From: Tricholoma matsutake
Lineage: Eukaryota > Basidiomycota > Agaricomycetes > Agaricales > Tricholomataceae
Length of the DNA: 64,000 nucleotides
Assembly (NCBI GenBank): GCA_026075535.2
Contig: AP026543.1
Location: 7,378,001 to 7,442,000, forward strand
Reading direction: 5' to 3'
A program made the position numbers and the translations under genes. Of the stretch, positions 42,984-52,432 are shown piece by piece; the stretch's first letter is position 1; each line of letters opens with the position of its first letter. The notes beneath the pieces were generated by a model. That model worked only from the letters and a program-made list of their open reading frames with translations, did not search any database and had not been told where the DNA came from.

Positions 42984-43131
42984 TCCTCCCCCTTACTGAA
43001 ATTCTGACCGTCCTGGTCAGTTGAGCCGAAATAACCAGGTCATGTGACATTGTTGATCACTGATTTAAGATGCGTCGTGGTTTGAACTTTTCTCTTTTCA
43101 TTCGATCTCTTCCATCCATCTCCTCAACAAC
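42984..43131 (+). promoter_or_regulatory. Upstream region of the antisense gene in Gyp-E
   Basis: 148 bp between the LTR and the ATG at 43132. It contains a CT-rich stretch (TCTTCCATCCATCTCCTCAAC) typical of fungal promoters, and shares TCCTCCCCCTTACTGAAAT with 46258-46276. There is no clear TATA box. Promoter function is inferred only from position. Confidence 0.35.
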
Positions 43132-44517
43132 ATGTCTATCCTCGCCGAACTCGCTCATCCCATCCTCGACCAAGCGAAGTCAATGCCCGAGCCTGGCAAA
43201 GCCAAAGAGTTGGATTTCGAGGTATGGGGTCAAGTCTTTTGCGAGAAATTGGTATGTCTTTCCCTTTCCTTCGCTTATCTGTTTCTTGACATCGTTGATA
43301 GGCTGAATACAATGACCTTATCGGGTCATTCAATGAGGCACACGACGAGCGTGTGCAAGCTATGTTGGACAAGGTGATCGGCCTCTTTGCACCTTTCACT
43401 CAGGAGGATTGGGTTTCGTGGGGTGGAAAATATCTTTTTGAGGAGTACTTGAGGAGAATCGAGGGGGAGAGGCAAAGAGAGGAGGAGAGAGTTGCTTGGG
43501 AGGTGGCCATCAAGGCAAAAGCGAAGAGGATCGAGGAGCGATGAGACATGCTGGTCGAGGCATGTCGAACCTTCTTAGCTGACGTCCAGGCCAAAACCGT
43601 GTCGAAGGATGAATTCCACGATCGTATGGCCACGCTCGAGCTCATGCGCCTCTCAATCGATCAGGACGAAGCCACGGACATAGAAGAACCTCTGGTTGAC
43701 AACCTACCGGACATCGAGCAGATTATGGATCATCGAGAAGAGGAAGGCAGACGAGATGGACGACAAGGAGGAAGGTGAGGATGAACTGGATGAGGAGCCC
43801 ACAGTCATGAAGCGGGTGTGCCTAGAGGAAAGTGAGCTGATCACCTTCCATGGGCCGGTAAGTCATCATTTTCTTTTGATATTGTTCAGGCTAATCACGC
43901 CTTCGATATTGCTTTAGTGTGATCGATGCGCTGGACTAAGGACGACTCAGGAGTGTATCGTCGAGGAGGGCGCCCCAAAGTGCAAGCAATGCACTCAAGG
44001 GCTACAGGGGTGCTACTGGGAGGGAGTGTTGAGGGGAGGACTCCGACAAGGTGAGTCGAGGAAAAAGGCGAGCTCCAAGCGAGCTACAAAGGGTAATGCG
44101 GAGTCGATGCAGCTGTCGACTCCCAGACATAGTAAGTGATTCTTCTGCATAACCAATACAATTGCTAATCTGTATGATTACTTAGCGGTATGCATCCAGG
44201 CTATCCAGCCCATCCAAAACGTGGAGGCCGGGCCCTCAAAAGTTGACAAGCGCCCAAAACAAACGATGAAGGCGAAGGCGAAGTCCGCTCAGAAGGAGAA
44301 GGGGAAGGGAAAAGTGAGGGAACAAGAAGTCGAACCTGAAGTTGCAGGTCTGGTTGAGGGCGTGTCGATGGTGGTGGAGGATGAGATGATGCAGTCGGAT
44401 GCAGCAAGACTCCATCATCGATATCTCGTGGAAGTGCTGGTGCACAAGAAGTTGGAAGTGGAAGTGCTGATGGAAGAGATCAAGGTCTTGGAGAGGAAGT
44501 GGGAGGAATCCCAGTAA
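43132..44517 (+). pseudogene. Antisense spliced gene with a Cys6 cluster, carried by Gyp-E
   Basis: Exons 43132-43251, 43302-43857, 43918-44131 and 44186-44517 are joined by three GT-AG introns of 50, 60 and 54 nt (GTATGT, GTAAGT, GTAAGT donors). Exons 1-2 encode a helical, charged region (MSILAELAHPILDQ..., EEYLRRIEGERQREEER). Exon 3 has CDRCAGL..C..CKQC......C, a C-x2-C-x8-C-x8-C-x2-C-x6-C cluster close to fungal Zn2Cys6. Exon 4 is basic (KAKAKSAQKEKGKGK), then coiled-coil. A TGA at 43542-43544 (from CGA) and a frameshift near 43700-43760 break it. Perhaps a DNA-binding regulator. Function unknown. Confidence 0.7.
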
Positions 44518-44841
44518 TCATTTGCTTTATTGTTTGAATTTCATTGTTTTTGTTGTGTCTGAGCGAGATACGTTTGAAATGAGAAAGATCGGGTACAATC
44601 GAGGCCAAGAAATGTAAGATATATGCAGAAAACATAGGAAAGAAAAAGAAAAAGAAAGTAAGATGATTGATTCATCAAAATGAGACATAGGGGAAAGGCT
44701 CAGAACTCCTTCATAGCCGAAAAATGCTGTCAAGCTTGCGCGAACACGTTTTGAACAATATCGCGACTTGTAATAGTACACTGTTATAAGATCGAGAGTT
44801 TGTTTTAATATCGCAAGTAAGAAAAAGAAAAGGAAAATGCT

Positions 44842-46171
44842 CTATTCGTCTTCATCGAGGTCAGGAATGCCCTCATTGATGTCTCCATCGACGTCCGATG
44901 TTGTTTGAAGTTGTTCAAGCTGATGATCGTCGATATCGAAGAAGTTTGGAGGAAGGGGAATCAATTTCCATGCTAGATAGGGTAGAATTCGGAAAGCTGC
45001 TACTGGTCGATGAAGAACTGATCCGTCGAGCTCACAAAGAATATAAGCGCCACCGTAGTTTTGTGCGATGACTATGAGTGGGCCAAGATATTGAGCTCAC
45101 ATTTTTTGATTAAGAGCTTTTTCGATCTGTGTGTTTTGCATGAGTACGAGGTCACCTTTTTCAAAATTGTAGTCTCGAATTGTTTGCTTGTGAACTTCTT
45201 CGAAGCGTTTCGCAGCTTCTCGTCGAGCAGTGTAGACTCTAGAGTAGAGTACTTCGAGATCGGTCGACCGTTTCTGTAGTGCGATAGCACGTCGGGCGAT
45301 GAGATCGGTGGAGGAGAGTATCGAATCAGGTGGTGGTTGTAGATATGTCGCTTCTGAAATGTCAAGAGGGATGAGTGGATGAGAACCTGTGATCACAAAA
45401 TAGGGCGAACAGACCATTCGTTTTTGAACTGTTACCCGTTCTGCCCAAAAGACCAAGTAGGTCCCAACCGACCATCGAGTTTGATCACCATCGACGGCCT
45501 TGTAGAGTGATTGTCATACATCGAAGTGGGCTCGTTTGACGAGGCCATTGGCACGAGAATTGTACCCACTTATCCGAATATGATTGATATGATATCGCTT
45601 TGACAAATACTCGAGAGCAGAAAGGAATGCTGCGCCATTGGTTACTGATCTCATAAAGCGAGCCCCAATGACAAATGATTTCTTCGAAGATCCAATCACT
45701 GATGGTCTTCGCTGTTTCATTGCGAAGCACCCTGAACTCCGGCCAGTACGATATCGAACATCGACCTTGTACTATATAGCGATATCCGCTGGAAGGCGGC
45801 ATGTGCATTGTGTCGATGTAGACTTTTCCAAATAGAGGAGCAGGTGTGGCGACGATTGGTGGAATAAGAAGATTTCGAGTTTGTCGCAACTGACAGTAGT
45901 GGCATGTTTGGATGTACCATGCGATATCGGCTTTCAGGTTGGGCCACCAGAATCGTAGTGCAACGTGAGACTTCATGGCAAAGATCATTTTGTGGCCGAT
46001 ATGGTCATGCGACGAGCAGATAATATCGATGCGATGGTCTGGAATCGCGACAATCTTGTGTTCGCCGTGACAATCTTTTCGCCATAGTTTTCCGGAATCT
46101 ATGAAGAACTCAGTGCAATATTGCATGAAGGTAGCATACTCTGTGTCTGATAGATGTGGGGGTCGCACCAT
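44842..46171 (-). pseudogene. Gyp-E integrase and C-terminal domain
   Basis: 46171-45485: finger HDHIGHK and CHYCQLRQ, first Asp in VYIDTMHMP. 45720-45514 (other frame): SVTNGAAFLSALEYLSKR, with Asn where the second core Asp is expected, and NGLVKRAHFDV with Lys for the catalytic Glu (GTC AAA from GTC GAA). 45456-44842 carries RKRMVCSPYFVITGSHPLIP, DLVLMQNTQIEKALNQKM and ends DLDEDE at a TAG. No chromodomain is seen. Confidence 0.82.
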
Positions 46172-46594
46172 ATCATCTAACCATCGATGAACGAGCAGTA
46201 ATTGTTTGTCCTCTTTCTTTGATTTGTCTGATCTAGGTATGTCTTCGTATGAAATGTCCTCCCCCTTACTGAAATCTGAAGCTTGGGCAAAAGTGGGATA
46301 AGTCGTGTGAGAGGGGAAAGGTCAAATCAAGATTGGGTTGATTTGGTGAATGAAACTGTGTAGTTTGTCAATCCAGTCGCCAAATTCTTCTTCTACTTCG
46401 ACATCGTCATCTTCGATTTGTAGAGGACATCGCGAAAGACCGTCTGGCCCATGGTGCATACCTGCGACATGAACTAGCGTGAAGTGGAACGTTAGAATGG
46501 AAACTATCCATCAGTTTATGCTAGTGCTAGGTGCAATATCGGGATTTGAGAGCATGCCTTTGATATACCTCACATCGACCTCGACGATAAGGTT

Positions 46595-47572
46595 TCATAC
46601 CCCTATCAAGTATAAACGAAGGGCCCCAAGGGCTTGATATAGACCATAAAGTCCGAGTTTCAGTTGCGAAAACTGCGATTCGTAGTTGTTGAGCGTGATC
46701 GAGCTGAATTGACTGTAGTATCGCTTTTGAGGGTTATCGCGGTCGCATTGTGTTAGGAAATAGCTGATGGTGATGCTCAATGTGTCGACTGCGAGGATTA
46801 CTGGGGCATTCGAGGTATAGTCGATGGCTCGAATTGCTGGCGAGTTTAGGAGCGCATGCTTGAGATCTTCTTGTGCTGCTACCTGAGATGGGCCAAATTT
46901 GAAGGGCACATCTTTTCAAGTAAGATTGATTAGCACAGCTGCTCGATGTGCGAAACTCTGGATGAAAATTCGACAAACTCCAATCGTTCCTAAGAATACC
47001 TTAACTTCTGTGAGTGTACGACATGGACCCCATTTCTGGATCTTATCAATATGCATTGGGTCAGCCATTCGGCCTTGAATATTGCATCGATGACCTAAAA
47101 CGATTATCTCAGGGACACAAGCAAATAATTTCGGTCCAGAGAACATCCCACCACAATACTTCATGCGCTGGACGATGCGATTTAGGTTCTCGAAATGCTC
47201 CCATACAAATCGTCGAATGCCTGAGTTGTCAATGATTGTTTCATAAGACCCACTGATCGTTCAATATTCCAATTTCGGACCCTTCACCGGTGTGTCATTG
47301 ATATAAGGGATCGTGATGTGAGGGACCTTGGGTTGTAGGATGAAAGTTATGTCATCGTGTAGGATCGGAACCAAGTTTGTCCAACCCATCGGTAGGGTGA
47401 TGATTCGAAGTGCGCCGAATGGGGTCTGGAAAGTCATTAGATCTCGAGAGGATTCAGATACGAGCCTTTCATCAGATGCAACATATAAATCCAACATTCC
47501 ACCACAAGCGCGTCCTCCAAACTGTTCAGCTAAATGCTCAGGGATTGGGACGATGCCTGAGTGCTGAATCAT
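46595..47572 (-). pseudogene. Gyp-E reverse transcriptase palm and RNase H
   Basis: 47572-47261: FGGRACGGMLDLYVASDERL, MTFQTPFGALRIITLPMGWTN, IPYINDTPVKGP, so the RT motif Y-x-D-D reads YIND. 47164-46916: FLGTIGVCRIFIQSFAHRAA. 46909-46595: RNase H start VILAVDTLSITISYFL with its Asp, and the YRYYSQFSSITLNNYESQFS-like stretch. Frames change twice. Confidence 0.82.
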
Positions 47573-47605
47573 AACTTGGTTTAACAGCTCAAGGCTGTGA
47601 ACTAT

Positions 47606-48451
47606 TCAGAGTGATTTTGCATCTTTCTTCGCAATGCAAAACCATCGCAATCGGTATGATGAGTTTGACGACTCATAGACTCCTGCTTTGATCTTCTTTT
47701 TTAGCATCTCGCAAATCTGTTCATACAAACCGGGCGGTATGGGGATATTGCGTTTGACACATGGGGTATGAGGGACGACTGGGAACTCGATAGGGGGGAA
47801 GAAATCAGGTCGAAACCTTCCTTGTTCGTTTTCGGTCCATGCGAACCCTGCTTGCTGGTTTTGAATGAAGTCATGCATGAGGTCTCGTTCTTGAGGCCAT
47901 AAGAAATTGCCTGGATGATTTCGATCAATGATGTTTTTGCGTTTGAGGTTATATCGAGGAGTTGGTTTGAATATCGGAGGATGGGGATTTAGTGGAGGCA
48001 TGTCTTTGAGGGGATAACCCTCGATGTGTCGAATAATTCTAAAATGATCGGGTAGTCCGGCCACGATTGGACGGACCTTCTGTGTGACTGGTTTATACTT
48101 TTTCTTCGTCAATAAATAACTAGACTGTCAATTGTCAGAAATAACTGAGGAAGGGGAAACATACAATGAAGAAGTTCGCATAGGTATAAACACCATCGAG
48201 GCATTTTGAGGAATGTGGAACTCGTCACATGCAGATAAATATAGGTCAGAAAGTGTCACAGATAATTCTTCGGAGGAGTTGATTTCGGGGATATTTGCAG
48301 TGCGCTCGATAAATATAGAGGAGTCAGAAGAGTCAAACGAGATGATGAAAGCGCACTGTTCCAAATTTTCATTCTCTAACGCTGAAAATCCTCTCGAACT
48401 ACTTTTCGACGATGGTGCGATCGAGGTATCGAGGGAATTGTAGCAGTCCAA
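47606..48451 (-). pseudogene. Gyp-E pol linker and start of reverse transcriptase
   Basis: 48451-48128 is an acidic Ser-rich linker after the protease. 48112-47606 is the conserved entry region of this Agaricomycete gypsy clade: KKKYKPVTQKVRPIVAGLP, NPHPPIFKPTPRYNLKRKNI, HPGNFLWPQERDLMHDF, FFPPIEFPVVPHTPCVKRNI, IKAGVYESSNSSYRLRWFC. It ends with a stop where a longer pol should continue. Confidence 0.8.
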
Positions 48452-48792
48452 GTTGAGTTAGGATCACATATCGTAATGGTTTGGGCTTCATTCCGATAGT
48501 TTCTAATGACGCTTTCCATTAAGACATCAAAAGGTCGTCCGAGTAGAATATCGTAAGCTGGGTCCCGAATAATATGTATCTGCATGTATAGGGTGATTCC
48601 ACTGAGATCGCAGGGCACGTTGCATGCTAAACTGAGTGTTTTGTCCACAGTCCCATTGGCAGACTGCATCAGAAGCCTAATCAAGGAGTCGTATGCTAGA
48701 CCAAGTTCGTGGCAAACATCTTTGGCCATCAATATGATCGAGGAACTGGGATCGATGACGCTTTCTACCTGGTTGTTACCATGGACATCCAT
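48376..48792 (-). pseudogene. Gyp-E protease
   Basis: 139 codons, in the same frame as gag and separated from it by one TGA. Probable active site SVIDPSSSIILM (D-P-S in place of D-S-G), then IRDPAYDILLGRPFDVL, the ILLGRPF box typical of this clade. A frameshift follows near 48430. Confidence 0.75.
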
Positions 48793-48855
48793 AATAACTG
48801 ATCTAATTGATGAAGTTTCTTTAGCAATGACGAAAGGCTGAGGGATTTCACTGGG

Positions 48856-50931
48856 TCAGAGACTGCTACTATAGGTCTCATATGGGTCAGGCACAATGAT
48901 TGCATCGGGACTAAACAGGTTTGTCGCATTGTTTCCGGATTGTGGGACTTGTTTCAGTGTGACCTGTTCTCTCCATTTTGTTCGAACCTCGGGTGAAAGC
49001 AAGAGTAATTCTTCAGATGTCAGCGTGACAATCGGCATCTTCATCGAGCATGCAAATATATCGTGCATGATTTTCTCGTTCTGTACCGGTGCCTGTGTCG
49101 CATACGATGGTCCGTCTTTTTCCTTACCCTTTGATGCACCAGCGAAGTTCCTTTCATGTGGTGGCAAATAGGTGTTCTCCCTGACCAACGCGTATGGGTG
49201 TACCGAAGCTTGCGTTGGGGGTATGGTAGTCGATGGCAAAGTGGTTGATGCAGGAGACGTTGATGTCGATGTTGGAGTGGTAGTTGAAGTCAAAGGATTG
49301 ACCGTTGTCGATGAAGATGTCAAGGGTGGTGGGACTGGAGCAGTAGACATTGACGATGCAGGGACGGGGGTTGTCGTGGCCAGAACCAAATTTTGAACCT
49401 CTTTGTTTGGATGTGAAAATGGTTGACCACTTTGAAGCGCGAATATTTCGTGCTCAAGAGCCACTATTCTATCTTTGGAGTCAGCTGTCAATGTCGAATT
49501 ATGATAAATGCCTTTCGTCTCCGATCCCAATGTAGAAACGGCGTCGGACTCTGTTATCGAAGTGATCGCAGCCAAGGTTGAACTAGTCGAAGTCGAAGGT
49601 GCCAATGGTGCAATGCTGAATAAAAGTGTGGCTGCTGAGGTTGCGTCTGGGTTGCGTTTCCACCATTTATTGATCCATTCCTTGATAAACCTGCCAGGGA
49701 TACTTCGAGGGGTGAATTGTCCATTTGGAAGTACGATCTTTCCTTCCGTGTTTCTCTTACACTTCCCTTCATTCAAGTATGACTGACAAACCATACAGTC
49801 AGGAATAAAATGTCCTGATAAACCACAAAATATGCAAAGGAGTGCATCAATGTGTGCCTGTCTGTCTGCCAAATTAGTGCGAGGATTTTTAGTACCTGCA
49901 ATATGCATAGCAATGGTGCTAGCGAATCGTTCGAACATCGTGTTTAGATCTTCAGTTTTAATCATAATAGTTCCAGGTGACGAGGTGACCGTATTTCCGA
50001 TGTTCGATGTCGAGTGCGATGAGGAAGTTGATTGGTGGATTACTGAGTTCGATGTGTTGGAGCCTGCTAGTACAAATTTTGCCGCGTTGTGAATGTCGTT
50101 GAGTGGATATGGATCGTTGGGATAATGGTCGGGGAATTTGAGTTCAAGTCGTTGAGCGATTCGAGTCCATAAGCCAGGTTGGAATCCTCGAACATAAGCT
50201 CTGCTTTGCTCAGCTTCCGAGATCCTATTCTTTGCTCGCAAAAAGTGAGTAATGTTGTAGAATGTGTGATAATACATTCCTAGATTGCTCACATCGAATA
50301 TCCCAACGCGTAGCTGTTCTCCCACTAATTTGTCCATGTCTGATATGCTCCACTTGCAATCATCTTCTGAGCCAGGATAGAGTTTGTGTACTGCTGTTCT
50401 AAATTCGTTGAATGATGTGCTGGGTTGATACTCTGGAAGCGATTCCCAGAGTTCTGAAGAGTCGATGTCGAGGTAGCAACAAGCATGTTTCTTCATTAGA
50501 TTTGATTCAGTAATGCTGCAGGTCGGGAATAACAGTTCAAATTCTTCGAAGTATTGTCGAAGCTCTTGAGGCTGAGTCAGGTCGAATTTCGGAGCAGTCG
50601 AGTGCCCACGAGCTGGCATCGTGGTTTGGGTAGTCATGAATGTGATGACTCTAGGGGTAGGGGTTAAGACTTGTGTAATAGATGGTAGAGGTGTCAAAGT
50701 CATTGGAAGGATAAATGAAGAGGTCGATGATGATGACGAAGAAGTAGATGACAATGTGGAAGGCGATGATATAGGTGAAGGAAATAGTCTACAATGAGTA
50801 GATTCTGCTTTGGAAACTGGAATTAGAATGTCTCCCGATTGTTCGAGAGATTCAAAGGCGTGGCAAGTATTGATACAAAGGGTTCTTGCTTGTGTTGGCC
50901 TAAGCCGAGGAAGTTGAGGTTGGTCCGACAA
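48856..50931 (-). CDS. Gyp-E Gag
   Basis: An intact frame of 691 codons, MSDQPQLPRLRPTQARTL to DPYETYSSSL. Ser/Thr-rich N-terminus (residues about 55-110), capsid region about 115-290 (FDLTQPQELRQYFEEFELLF, CCYLDIDSSELWESLPEY, SRAYVRGFQPGLWTRI), zinc knuckle CIFCGLSGHFIPDC (C-x2-C-x4-H-x4-C), a short basic part, a long Thr/Ser/Pro-rich stretch, and a conserved end (HDIFACSMKMPIVTLTSEEL). It begins 39 bp inside the 5' LTR. It should form the particle shell and bind the RNA. Confidence 0.9.
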   Translation of the reverse strand: MSDQPQLPRLRPTQARTLCINTCHAFESLEQSGDILIPVSKAESTHCRLFPSPISSPSTLSSTSSSSSSTSSFILPMTLTPLPSITQVLTPTPRVITFMTTQTTMPARGHSTAPKFDLTQPQELRQYFEEFELLFPTCSITESNLMKKHACCYLDIDSSELWESLPEYQPSTSFNEFRTAVHKLYPGSEDDCKWSISDMDKLVGEQLRVGIFDVSNLGMYYHTFYNITHFLRAKNRISEAEQSRAYVRGFQPGLWTRIAQRLELKFPDHYPNDPYPLNDIHNAAKFVLAGSNTSNSVIHQSTSSSHSTSNIGNTVTSSPGTIMIKTEDLNTMFERFASTIAMHIAGTKNPRTNLADRQAHIDALLCIFCGLSGHFIPDCMVCQSYLNEGKCKRNTEGKIVLPNGQFTPRSIPGRFIKEWINKWWKRNPDATSAATLLFSIAPLAPSTSTSSTLAAITSITESDAVSTLGSETKGIYHNSTLTADSKDRIVALEHEIFALQSGQPFSHPNKEVQNLVLATTTPVPASSMSTAPVPPPLTSSSTTVNPLTSTTTPTSTSTSPASTTLPSTTIPPTQASVHPYALVRENTYLPPHERNFAGASKGKEKDGPSYATQAPVQNEKIMHDIFACSMKMPIVTLTSEELLLLSPEVRTKWREQVTLKQVPQSGNNATNLFSPDAIIVPDPYETYSSSL

Positions 50932-50947
50932 TGAAATGATTCAGAAA

Positions 50948-50965
50948 CCCTCGCGGTGGGCTCCA
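50948..50965 (-). other. Primer binding site of Gyp-E
   Basis: Four bases after the 5' LTR the minus strand reads TGGAGCCCACCGCGAGGG. The TGG start fits a tRNA 3'-CCA end, so Gyp-E uses ordinary tRNA priming, unlike its neighbours with an oligo-T tract. Confidence 0.75.
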
Positions 50966-50969
50966 AAAA

Positions 50970-52134
50970 TGATGATACTCAACCTGGGAAAACCACCTAA
51001 ACTGCCAATGAGGCAATCAATGATATTTGCAACGAGTCAGAGTAAGGTTGCGAGTCGTTCTGAATGTTCGTGGCCCAACTGATGGGTAGATGACCAGTTG
51101 GTACTAGTCGTGAAGGTAGTGTTATGAGAGCCGAAGGTGTTTGGTGCGGTCCAATCGAGTATCGATTGATATTGAGCACAATCGACGAGATCGACGGTGA
51201 ACTAGTTTATCGTCGATGGTCGATATGTGAATTCTGGGGACCTTTCGATAGGTCGATAGTATACAAATGGTGTGGCAAATGGCTATGAAGGGTTGGAAGG
51301 GTTGCTAGAGCTAATGATGAGAGGATCGAGGGAGGATCGAGGACGCGACAATTGCAGAGGTTTCTCATCGATCGAGAAAACCCGTAGAGACTTAGATTGT
51401 TTTTAGAAAGTTGATCAGATGCTTAGAACTGTATATGAGACAATATGTGAAGATGATTTCTTGTTATTTCCAAGTAGATACTACAGAGTTTTATATGTTT
51501 TAAAGAAGCTTCCTAAAATGGAATGAGAAACATGTGTAGAACATGAGGCAAAAGATATGAGTTAAGGCACAAGGCCATAAAGGAGACTGGAATCCAAACA
51601 AGAAAGATATATATATCATATGATGAAAGAGTAATAAAGGGAAAGAACTAAAAGAGACTGTCCTTTGTGTATAAACTGCGCTAAGTCTTGCAATAATGCA
51701 TCCAGTGGGTTCTGTGCACGATAGGGACTTGGAACGAGGCTGACCTATGATCAGCAGGTTTGAGCACAAGTTGGAATATGTCCTAGTGCATGGTCTTCCA
51801 CCATTTAGATAATGAAGGCGGTGCCCAATGTCGCTCGTAGTTTCTCGATATTGATCAATGATGCTCGATCACAGTTGCGGCTGTTCAAAGTTGATTGGGG
51901 ATGTTCGATGGTGGTGTAGGGGGATCTTAGGGACTTTCGGGGTAGTCCTAAGGTTGTGCGATGTAGGCTCTTGATACGATCAATGTCACTGGTGATGTTT
52001 TGATGTGGTCAATATGATATTGCAATCAATAGACTGGGTTGCGCTGTGTCTGGGACGTTGTAGGAGTTAGCCAATGTGATTAGAATGATGCTAAAGTGGT
52101 GAATCAGTCCTTGAGCCAAGGAGACGACCTATCA
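50970..52134 (-). repeat. 5' LTR of Gyp-E
   Basis: 1,165 bp, the partner of 41799-42983. More of its CpG have turned to TpG/CpA than in the 3' copy in some stretches (near 51840-51900), and the reverse in others. Confidence 0.92.
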
Positions 52135-52274
52135 GTGGGTCATTTGTTAGGGCAGGAGGGGAGGTTACTAGGAAGTTTCGGTTGGGTGTGGCTGATACTG
52201 CGGTAAGCAGCGGGTAATGCACTGCCGCTTGGGTGGGAAACTGTAAGGGTAGTTCGCTCAACTTTAAAAAAAAG
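52135..52274 (-). pseudogene. Gyp-D Gag N-terminus and leader
   Basis: The minus strand reads the oligo-T tract (52266-52274), then SELPLQFPTQAAVHYPLL and SPPALTNDP up to Gyp-E. Comparison with Gyp-A (NANHAHLTAL) shows that NDP joins HLTSL at 41798, so Gyp-E split the gag at this point. The start codon is uncertain. Confidence 0.55.
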
Positions 52275-52432
52275 TGGAGGGATGCCGGGGCATCCAACAC
52301 TAAGGTATCACAGGACTAAAGTGGAACAGAGTATATTGTTTGTGGTACGAGATGAGATACAATGTGTGGTTGATAATGGTTATAAAAGATATGTCAGGAG
52401 ATCGTGTATATTAGGTAAGAGATACTCTTACA
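52275..52432 (-). repeat. 5' LTR of Gyp-D
   Basis: 158 bp, TGTAAGAGTATCTCTTACC to GGATGCCCCGGCATCC plus CTCCA, followed inwards by CTTTTTTTT. The right flank is GGACG. Confidence 0.9.

Larger units (their letters stand above)
41799..52134 (-). mobile_element. Gyp-E, Ty3/gypsy element with long LTRs and an antisense gene
   Basis: LTRs 41799-42983 (3') and 50970-52134 (5'), both TGATAGGTCG...TATCATCA on the minus strand. Interior: primer site 50948-50965, gag 50931-48856, pol to 44842, and a spliced plus-strand gene 43132-44517 before the 3' LTR. It is inserted in the gag of Gyp-D. Flanking ATGG/GTGG may be an imperfect 4-bp target copy. Different clade from Gyp-A to D. Confidence 0.92.
37159..52432 (-). 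mobile_element. Gyp-D, Ty3/gypsy element containing Gyp-E
   Basis: 3' LTR 37159-37313, pol and gag 37292-41798, interrupted by Gyp-E (41799-52134), then the gag N-terminus and leader, 5' LTR 52275-52432. Target copies GGACG at 37154-37158 and 52433-52437 prove that both ends belong to one insertion 15 kb apart. Its own length is about 4.9 kb. It is inserted in the interior of NA-2. Several catalytic residues are lost. Confidence 0.9.
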
